Assembly: GCF_016899775.1 (NCBI RefSeq)
Contig: NZ_JACJJE010000024.1
Location: 1 to 44,485, forward strand
Direction of reading: 5' to 3'
DNA from: Pseudoflavonifractor capillosus
GTDB lineage: Bacteria; Bacillota; Clostridia; Oscillospirales; Oscillospiraceae
Length of the DNA stretch: 44,485 nt
Numbering within the stretch: the stretch's first letter is position 1; every line of letters starts with the position of its first letter. Positions 38,528-44,485 of this stretch are shown here, in pieces. The notes under the pieces were generated by a model, which did no database searches, had not been told where the DNA came from, and worked only from the letters and a program-made list of their open reading frames with translations. A program made the position numbers and the translations under genes.

Positions 38528-38749
38528 ATGAAAAAGACCTTTAAGATGATTGATCTGGACTGTGCCAACTGCGCCGCTAAAATGGAGGCCGCCATCAAGA
38601 AAATCGACGGAGTGCAGGACGCCACGGTCAGCTTTATGACCCAGAAGCTGACCATTCAGGCGGACGACGTCCGCTTTGACGCCGTTGTCCAGGAGGCGGT
38701 AAAGGCCTGCAAAAAGGTGGAGCCCGACTGCGAGATCGTGCTGAAATAA
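38528..38749 (+). CDS. Stand-alone heavy-metal-associated (HMA) domain protein
   Basis: A 73-residue ferredoxin-fold metal-binding protein. The metal site DLDCANCAAKME has C12-x2-C15 preceded by Asp, as in the N-terminal domain of Zn/Cd ATPases rather than the MxCxxC of copper chaperones. The ATPase encoded next lacks any N-terminal HMA domain, so this small protein probably supplies it in trans. AAGGAG lies upstream. A terminator hairpin follows. Confidence 0.9.
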   Translation: MKKTFKMIDLDCANCAAKMEAAIKKIDGVQDATVSFMTQKLTIQADDVRFDAVVQEAVKACKKVEPDCEIVLK

Positions 38750-38756
38750 GATTTTG

Positions 38757-38784
38757 CAAAAGACGGGCTCGCCCGTCTTTTTGC
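38757..38784 (+). terminator. Terminator between the HMA and ATPase genes
   Basis: AAAGACGGG pairs with CCCGTCTTT around a short loop and ends in TTTTT. It lies 22 bases before the ATPase start codon, so it may set a higher dose of the small metal protein than of the pump. Confidence 0.8.
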
Positions 38785-38805
38785 GCTCTAAGGAGGAGTG
38801 CTTCC

Positions 38806-40671
38806 ATGACAAAGAAGCAAAAAAAGACCCGGAAGCGCATTTTGACGGCGCTGGGCTTGTTTTTGGCGCTGGAGCTGGCGGAGCATCTGGCCCCGGATGC
38901 CCTCCCCGGCCTGGCGTGGCCGGTGCTGTATCTGATCCCCTATGGGATCATCGGCTGGGATGTGCTGTGGCGGGCCATCCGAAACATCAAAAACGGCCAG
39001 GTGTTTGACGAGAACTTCCTCATGTCGGTGGCCACAGTGGGGGCCTTCGGCTGCGGGGAGTACCCCGAGGCGGTGGCCGTCATGCTGTTCTACCAGGTGG
39101 GCGAGCTGTTCCAGAGCGTGGCGGTGGACCGCAGCCGCAAGTCTATCTCCGCCCTCATGGACATCCGGCCGGACTACGCCAACATAGAGCAGAATGGAGA
39201 ATTGGTCCAGGTGGACCCGGAGGAGGTCTCGGTGGGCGACGTGATCGTAGTTAAGGCCGGCGAACGGGTCCCCCTGGACGGCACGGTGCTGGAGGGGACC
39301 TCCTCCCTGGACACCGCCGCCCTCACCGGCGAGTCCCTTCCCCGGGACGTGCAGGCGGGGGACGAGGTGGTCAGCGGCTGCGTCAACCTCACCGGGGTGC
39401 TCCATGTGAAGGTAAACAAGCCCTTTGGGGAGTCCACCGTGGCGAAAATTCTGGACCTGGTGGAGAACTCCAGCAGCAAAAAGGCCAAGGCGGAGAATTT
39501 TATCACCAAATTTGCCCGGTACTACACCCCTGCGGTGGTCTTTGCCGCCCTGGCCCTGGCGGCGCTGCCTCCCCTGCTGGGGATGGGGCCCTGGCTCATG
39601 TGGGTACAGCGGGCCCTGAACTTCCTGGTGGTCTCCTGCCCCTGTGCCCTGGTCATTTCCATTCCCCTGTCCTTCTTCGGGGGCATCGGCGGGGCCAGCA
39701 AGCAGGGCATCCTGGTGAAGGGCGGCAACTACCTGGAGGCTCTGGCACAGGCAGGCATTGTGGTCTTTGACAAGACGGGCACCCTCACCAGGGGCACCTT
39801 CGAGGTGACCGCCGTACACCCCCAGCAGGTGGGCGAGGGGGAGCTGCTGGAGCTGGCCGCCCTGGCGGAGCGGTTCAGTGACCACCCCATCTCCCGGTCC
39901 ATCCAGGCGGCCTGCCAGTCCGCCCCTGACCCCAACCGGGTCACCGACGCCAAGGAGATCGCCGGCCACGGCGTCCAGGCGGTGGTGGACGGAAAGACCG
40001 TCCTGGCGGGCAATCAGAAGCTCATGGACCAGTTTCACATCCCCTTCGAGGACGCCTGCCACCACGTGGGCACCATCATCCATGTGGCGGTGGACGGGGT
40101 CTATATGGGCCACATCGTCATCTCCGACCAGGTGAAGGAGGGGGCGAAAGAAACCCTCCGGGACCTGAAGGCGGCTGGGGTGCGGAAGACCGTCATGCTC
40201 ACCGGCGACTCCCAGGCGGTGGGTCAGGCGGTGGCCGGGCAGCTGGGCCTGGACGAGGTCCACGCGGAGCTCCTCCCCGGGGACAAGGTGGACCAGGTGG
40301 AGCGCCTCCTCCAGAGCAAGGGGCCCAAGGAACAGCTGGTCTTTGTAGGGGACGGCATCAACGACGCCCCTGTCCTCTCCCGGGCGGACATCGGCGTGGC
40401 CATGGGAGCCATGGGCTCCGACGCGGCCATCGAGGCGGCGGACATCGTCCTCATGGACGACGATTTGAAGAAGCTGCCGGTGGCGGTGCGCATCGCCCGC
40501 AAGACCCTGCGCATTGTGCGGGAGAACATCGTCTTTGCACTGGCGGTGAAGTTCCTGGTGCTGATCCTGTCGGCGCTGGGGGTGGCCAACATGTGGTGGG
40601 CCGTCTTTGCCGACGTGGGCGTGTCCGTCATCGCCATCCTGAACTCCATGCGCATGCTCAACGCCAAATAA
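38806..40671 (+). CDS. cadA: P1B-type Cd/Zn/Pb-transporting ATPase
   Basis: A 621-residue membrane pump. The CPC ion-site motif is at 278-280 (SCPCALV). D322 in DKTGTLT is the phosphorylated aspartate. TGES is the dephosphorylation loop, SDHPI the P1B-specific HP motif, and GDGINDAP the hinge. The N terminus is short and basic without an HMA domain, unlike most CadA/ZntA proteins. The last helix carries a conserved Asp (FADVGVS), typical of the Zn/Cd subgroup. AAGGAGG precedes the ATG. Metal is exported from the cytoplasm. Confidence 0.93.
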   Translation: MTKKQKKTRKRILTALGLFLALELAEHLAPDALPGLAWPVLYLIPYGIIGWDVLWRAIRNIKNGQVFDENFLMSVATVGAFGCGEYPEAVAVMLFYQVGELFQSVAVDRSRKSISALMDIRPDYANIEQNGELVQVDPEEVSVGDVIVVKAGERVPLDGTVLEGTSSLDTAALTGESLPRDVQAGDEVVSGCVNLTGVLHVKVNKPFGESTVAKILDLVENSSSKKAKAENFITKFARYYTPAVVFAALALAALPPLLGMGPWLMWVQRALNFLVVSCPCALVISIPLSFFGGIGGASKQGILVKGGNYLEALAQAGIVVFDKTGTLTRGTFEVTAVHPQQVGEGELLELAALAERFSDHPISRSIQAACQSAPDPNRVTDAKEIAGHGVQAVVDGKTVLAGNQKLMDQFHIPFEDACHHVGTIIHVAVDGVYMGHIVISDQVKEGAKETLRDLKAAGVRKTVMLTGDSQAVGQAVAGQLGLDEVHAELLPGDKVDQVERLLQSKGPKEQLVFVGDGINDAPVLSRADIGVAMGAMGSDAAIEAADIVLMDDDLKKLPVAVRIARKTLRIVRENIVFALAVKFLVLILSALGVANMWWAVFADVGVSVIAILNSMRMLNAK

Positions 40672-40770
40672 CCTACTTTTCTTGAAAGAAAAGTAGGCAA
40701 AAGAACTTTCTGCGAAACTGCGTTTCGCCTCTGTGTTTTCAGGGACGGGTCCCAGACCTGTCCCTTTTCT
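40672..40770 (+). terminator. Hairpins after cadA
   Basis: CCTACTTTTCTT/AAGAAAAGTAGG (40672-40697) starts at the stop codon and is followed by a GCGAAAC/GTTTCGC hairpin (about 40718-40735). This is the same order as the last two stems of repeat family 2. AGGGACGGGT/ACCTGTCCCT with TTTTCTT (40741-40770) is a better terminator. Confidence 0.65.
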
Positions 40771-40798
40771 TGTATATAGAGCCGTTCGTAAATACGGT

Positions 40799-41083
40799 GT
40801 AGGGGCGCACATTGTGCGTCCGCCGTTTTCAGCCTAAACTTCGCCGCAGGGGCGGCCCTTGCGGCCGCCCGCCCTCCACCAGGCGCACTCCGCCAAAATT
40901 CCCAATATATGTATTTAAACGTCCCACAAAACCTAAAATTCCTCCTCATTTGAAAGGACCGGGCGCTCGGGCGCATGATATGTGTTCCTACACGGCACGG
41001 TTGACCCGTAGGACGCGGCCACCTGGACGCGCCGTTCATGCACGGGCGTTCTCCGTGTAGGGGCGGCCCCATGTGGCCGCCCG
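40799..41083. repeat. Second GTAGGGGC repeat cluster
   Basis: Units at 40799-40824, 40846-40873 and 41056-41083, all in plus orientation, each with a GCGCAC/GTGCGT or GGCGGCC/GGCCGCC-type stem. No gene is seen in 40771-41124. Confidence 0.65.
40896..40954 (+). promoter_or_regulatory. Conserved upstream block of tail-like gene 2
   Basis: Aligns with 29862-29918. Its right end, 40935-40954, is a 19-of-20 inverted repeat of 41104-41123, which contains the GAGGAGG ribosome site of the next gene; 149 bases separate the arms. Confidence 0.7.
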
Positions 41084-41124
41084 CTCTGCCGTCGTCCGGC
41101 ACATTCAAACGAGGAGGAATTTTT

Positions 41125-41667
41125 ATGTCCACAAATCACACGGAACACTATGAACTCAGCCAATGGCTCTCCACCGACCAGGTCCTTCGCACCGATTTCA
41201 ACGAGGATAACGTCAAGGTGGATGCAGCTTTGGCAGATCTGGCGGACGAGGTATCCTCAAAAGCGGACCAGGCGGCGCTGGAAACGCTGTCCGGCCAGGT
41301 GGCACAGAAAGCGGACACAGAAGCTTTGCTTCAGCTCCAGGTCACCATCCCGAAGCTGGTGGTGGGGACCTATGTGGGGAACGGCGAGGACGGCTACTCC
41401 TACCCCTGTACGCTGGACTTCACCGAGACCCTGGGCCGTCCGCCCCAGCTGATCCTCGTCCGCACAAACACGGATCCCTCGTGCACCAAGAGTTTGACCA
41501 TGATCCAGGGGGTGACCGCCGTCGGCTGTTACAACTGCCACGATTTTGTGATGGGCACCGAGAACACGGTGAACTGGTCCGGGAACGCCGTCAGCTGGTA
41601 TGGAGAAAATTCCTCGGCTCAGATGAATGAGGAGGGCGTGCTGTACCGCTATTTTGCGATTGGATAA
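41125..41667 (+). CDS. Phage-tail-fibre-like small protein 2
   Basis: A 180-residue paralog of the protein at 30094. The N-terminal signature is the same (YELSQWLSTDQVLRTDFNEDN), followed by the helical SSKADQAALETLSGQVAQKAD region and beta-rich end (VVGTYVGNGEDGYSY, LDFTETLGRPPQLILV, RYFAIG). The middle of the C-terminal domain diverges most. No signal peptide and no other phage genes nearby. It converges on the second S-layer gene with a shared terminator. GAGGAGGAATTTTT precedes the ATG. Confidence 0.8.
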   Translation: MSTNHTEHYELSQWLSTDQVLRTDFNEDNVKVDAALADLADEVSSKADQAALETLSGQVAQKADTEALLQLQVTIPKLVVGTYVGNGEDGYSYPCTLDFTETLGRPPQLILVRTNTDPSCTKSLTMIQGVTAVGCYNCHDFVMGTENTVNWSGNAVSWYGENSSAQMNEEGVLYRYFAIG

Positions 41668-41670
41668 AGA

Positions 41671-41700
41671 AAAGGAAGGCCCCGAGGGGCCTTCCTTTTT
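41671..41700. terminator. Shared terminator of tail-like gene 2 and S-layer gene 2
   Basis: AAAGGAAGGCCCC pairs with GGGGCCTTCCTTT around a 2-nt centre, with A- and T-runs on both sides. Confidence 0.92.
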
Positions 41701-41725
41701 GTAACGGTGAAGATCAACTCAATCT

Positions 41726-44485
41726 TCAGGACTCACTAATAGCCTCGGCAGTAACATTCAGTGTCGCGCTCTCACTGCTAGGCACGGTAACCCGATACTC
41801 GCCGCTGAAACCAGGGATAGCAGTCCCCTCGTCCCACTTGACGTCCTTAATCTTCATGCCGTCGGCGGGGACAATGGTCAAAATGAGCTCTTCGCCCTGA
41901 TCATAGGTCACAGTTCCGCTGATAGCCTTGCCGTCAACCTTTACAAGAGCATTTGTAGCACTGATGGTTACCTTACAAGCAGCGCCAATAGTGGCCTTTA
42001 CAGTGTAGTCGGCAGTCTTGGTACCATCAGAAGAGGTAACGGTAAAGGTGATAACACGCTCGCCAGTCTTGCCGAAAGCGGTATTATCCACAGTGTACTT
42101 ACCACCGTCAATCTTCAGATCAGAGATCTTAGCGTTGCTGTCGGTAGCCTTAACAACCAGCTGGGTCACACCGTCAATGTTCTTCTCAGAAGGAACGTTG
42201 ACAGTATAGGTGTCGCCGGACTGGGAAGCCTCGATGCCCTTCACAGTGACACTGGACAGAGAAACATCGTCGGTCAGCTTAACTTCTTCCTCGCCGCCCT
42301 TGACCTCGATGATGAACAGGCCAATGACCACGCGGCCATCCATGATGGCAACGACCTTGTCGTTGGTGTCGTTCTTCACGGAGTTGATGCGGCTGATCTC
42401 GATGGCGTCATCCTCCAGGGTCCAGCGGGCCACAACCACGTCGTCGCTGTAGGCGTAGTAGGTGCCGCCCAGACCCACAGTGCCGTCCTCGGCCTTCTTG
42501 GTGCCGGTGACATACAGGGAGTCGCCAGCGTTCAGCACGCCGTCGCCGTCAGCATCCATCTCGGTGTAGACCTTAGCGCTGCTGATGAAGCCGTCGCTGT
42601 TCTCGGTCATGCTCTTCAGAGCCACCACGGACTTGGTGCTGCTGATGGAAGCCGCATCGTTATCGATGTTCTTCACCAGGGCGTTCACAGCGGAGGTAGA
42701 GCCGGCCTTGACTTCCAGGGTATCCTTGGCGCCGTCCACGACCGCGTCGATCTCATAGTACTCGCCGTTCTCGGAGTCCTTCTGGATCTTGGCGTTGCTG
42801 TTGGCGATGGCGAAGATCACCTGATCGGTGCCGGATACGTCGCCGCCCTCGATGTAGACCACTCGGGCAACGCCGCCGTTGTTGTTCATCGCAACTGCAG
42901 TCTTAGTCTCTTCCCCAGCCTTCACATCGGGAACGTTCTTGATGCCGGTGTAGACGCTCACGTCGTAATCGTCAAAGCTATCCTCATCCGGATCTACCAG
43001 GATGAATACAGTATTGCTGTTGGCGGAACGAGGATCGCCGTTCAAGGTCATACCAGCCTTGCCATTTTCAACAAGGTCCTCACCGTTGGTATTTCCGGTA
43101 GTAGTAGCTGCGGCTACACCACGCGGGGTCAGAGTGTAGACATCATTTTTGTCCACAGAGTAGGAGACGAGCTGGTTCTTCAGACCCGGAGCCTCTTTAC
43201 TGGTAGCATCGGTTTCTACCTTTACCATGGTTCCGTCAGTCAGGATCAGGCGGGCATAATAGGTGCTGCCCTTAGTACCGTCAGTTCCATACCGGTCGTC
43301 GTCATTCCCCATAGACAGCACATAGGCGTAGTCATAGGTGATGGCGGACTCGTCGATGTAGGCCACGTAGCCGTTGGCATCCAGGTAGGCCACCACATCG
43401 TTGGACACAGCCTCGGCCTTCAGACGCTCGCTGCCGGAGACGGTCATGTTGTACTTGTAGGTGGTGCCGTCCACGATGAACTGGTCGCCGTTGCCGGCCA
43501 CGCCGTCCTCGGTCTCAGAGCGCACGCGGGTGACCTCACCCTCCAGCAGCTCAGCGGCATACACGTCCTGGATCTCGTTGGTATCCTCGGAGTAGGTGTA
43601 GATGACGATCTGGTCCTCCTCGAAGCCGGTGGCATCGTAGGTGTCGCTGGTACGGGCGGGGCCGTTGTCCAGGTCAGCCAGAGTGATGGTGCCGTCCTCC
43701 TCGTCGACCTTCAGGACCTCAGCGGCGTAGGAGTAGATGATAGCCACAGTGACGGACTCCTCACCGGAGGTGGTGTCCACATAGACCTCGGTGATGACGC
43801 CGTTGCCGGTGGCGTCGTCAGTGAGGACCCCGGCCTCCTTCACGAAGTCGTCGGCGTTGTCGTTGCGGTTGTCGATCAGATCCTGGCCGTCGTAGTCGAT
43901 GGACTCGCCGTTGAGATAGACGTTCCAGCTGTACTTCTCGGCGGCAGTCTTGCCCACCTCGTCGTACAGGGCCTTGCTGGTCACCTTGGCGGTGAAGGTG
44001 TGGTCGGCGGTCTCAGCAAAGGTGCCGATCTCCTTGCCCTGGTACTCCCACACAGTGGCGGGGCGGCCCAGGTCGTCAGTGGTATCGTCGTCCTTCTTCA
44101 GCTCGCCCTGGTACAGCTTCTCGCCCAACTCCACAACATAACCTCTGGTCATGTCGCCGTCGTTGTTGGTAGTGATCTTGTCATCAATGGCCTTGGCGTA
44201 ATCGCGACCGCTGGTGACATAGTTGTACTTGACGTTGTTGACGATGGTGATGTCGCCCACGGAGATGGAGCCGTCGGACTCAGCCTCGACGGTACCGGCC
44301 TCCAGGGTGTTCAGCACCAGCTGAGCCAGATCGTTGCGGGTCATGGCCTCACGCACGCCGGAGTCCACATCCTCAAACAGGTCGATCTTGTTGCCCTGGG
44401 TGACGGTAGCCAGCTGCCAGTCGCTGCCGAAGTCGCTGCCGTACTGGAAGTAGCCCAGAGCCTTCATCAGCATCAGGGCCGCCTG
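41726..44485 (-). CDS. S-layer protein with SLH domains (5' end outside the window)
   Basis: 920 residues are visible and the frame is open to the window edge. The missing N terminus should hold a signal peptide and the first SLH repeat or more. The visible part starts inside an SLH domain (MLMKALGYFQYGSDFG) and continues with SLH residues DVDSGVREAMTRNDLAQLV. A long acidic region parallels the gene at 30695. DADGDGVLNAGD is an EF-hand-like calcium loop. The C-terminal 250 residues differ from the first paralog and end in Ig-like segments (ITFTVTSSDGTKTADYTV, LILTIVPADGMKIKDV). Confidence 0.92.
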   Translation of the reverse strand, partial: QAALMLMKALGYFQYGSDFGSDWQLATVTQGNKIDLFEDVDSGVREAMTRNDLAQLVLNTLEAGTVEAESDGSISVGDITIVNNVKYNYVTSGRDYAKAIDDKITTNNDGDMTRGYVVELGEKLYQGELKKDDDTTDDLGRPATVWEYQGKEIGTFAETADHTFTAKVTSKALYDEVGKTAAEKYSWNVYLNGESIDYDGQDLIDNRNDNADDFVKEAGVLTDDATGNGVITEVYVDTTSGEESVTVAIIYSYAAEVLKVDEEDGTITLADLDNGPARTSDTYDATGFEEDQIVIYTYSEDTNEIQDVYAAELLEGEVTRVRSETEDGVAGNGDQFIVDGTTYKYNMTVSGSERLKAEAVSNDVVAYLDANGYVAYIDESAITYDYAYVLSMGNDDDRYGTDGTKGSTYYARLILTDGTMVKVETDATSKEAPGLKNQLVSYSVDKNDVYTLTPRGVAAATTTGNTNGEDLVENGKAGMTLNGDPRSANSNTVFILVDPDEDSFDDYDVSVYTGIKNVPDVKAGEETKTAVAMNNNGGVARVVYIEGGDVSGTDQVIFAIANSNAKIQKDSENGEYYEIDAVVDGAKDTLEVKAGSTSAVNALVKNIDNDAASISSTKSVVALKSMTENSDGFISSAKVYTEMDADGDGVLNAGDSLYVTGTKKAEDGTVGLGGTYYAYSDDVVVARWTLEDDAIEISRINSVKNDTNDKVVAIMDGRVVIGLFIIEVKGGEEEVKLTDDVSLSSVTVKGIEASQSGDTYTVNVPSEKNIDGVTQLVVKATDSNAKISDLKIDGGKYTVDNTAFGKTGERVITFTVTSSDGTKTADYTVKATIGAACKVTISATNALVKVDGKAISGTVTYDQGEELILTIVPADGMKIKDVKWDEGTAIPGFSGEYRVTVPSSESATLNVTAEAISES

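Overview
This 44.5 kb window looks like chromosome from a GC-rich, low-oxygen Firmicute, most likely a gut Oscillospiraceae of the Flavonifractor/Lawsonibacter/Intestinimonas type. That placement is inferred. It rests on sigma-A promoters of TTGNNN-17-TATAAT form, AGGAGG Shine-Dalgarno sites, SLH-domain S-layer proteins, rubrerythrin, a tiny 2[4Fe-4S] ferredoxin, HemW, and many small palindromic repeats.

Layout. 1-470 is the minus-strand upstream region of an S-layer gene lying just left of the window. 470-2853 (minus) holds a PepSY-repeat secreted protein and a DUF815 AAA ATPase. 3020-8850 (plus) holds a dihydrouridine synthase, a GNAT acetyltransferase, an ECF sigma/anti-sigma pair and an EF-G-like GTPase. 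8860-9790 is repeat-rich. 9833-11217 holds two membrane proteins. 11310-11860 is a promoter-to-terminator unit without a convincing gene (candidate long ncRNA). 11932-19499 holds a membrane HTH/zinc-ribbon protein, an AEC transporter, HemW, MurA, a YycJ/WalJ-like hydrolase, RlmH and an O-acetylhomoserine sulfhydrylase-like enzyme. 19500-20133 is a second repeat-rich stretch. 20134-29602 holds a DUF3783 protein, tRNA-Leu, a MATE exporter, a hemolysin III protein, ClpC, ferredoxin, an esterase, rubrerythrin, nicotinate phosphoribosyltransferase and tRNA-Ser. 30094-37754 is the surface region: a phage-tail-like small protein facing an S-layer gene, followed upstream on the minus strand by an acyl-transfer set (SGNH/DHHW protein, MBOAT, DUF4358 lipoprotein). 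38085-40671 is a cadmium/zinc efflux cluster (CadC-like repressor, free HMA protein, P1B ATPase). 41125-44485 repeats the tail-like/S-layer convergent pair; the second S-layer gene runs off the right edge.

Four patterns stand out. (a) S-layer genes are preceded by a conserved element with GTCTACC repeats at fixed spacing ahead of two tandem intrinsic terminators. Two copies are visible and their hairpin sequences differ while the architecture is kept. (b) Each tail-like gene has a conserved upstream block and an inverted repeat whose inner arm contains its ribosome binding site. (c) Two unrelated genes each carry a duplicate of their own 3' end, with a related structured element between the copies. 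(d) A separate element of about 267 nt occurs twice with compensatory base changes. All were found by eye; genome-wide copy number, covariation statistics and expression remain to be tested.
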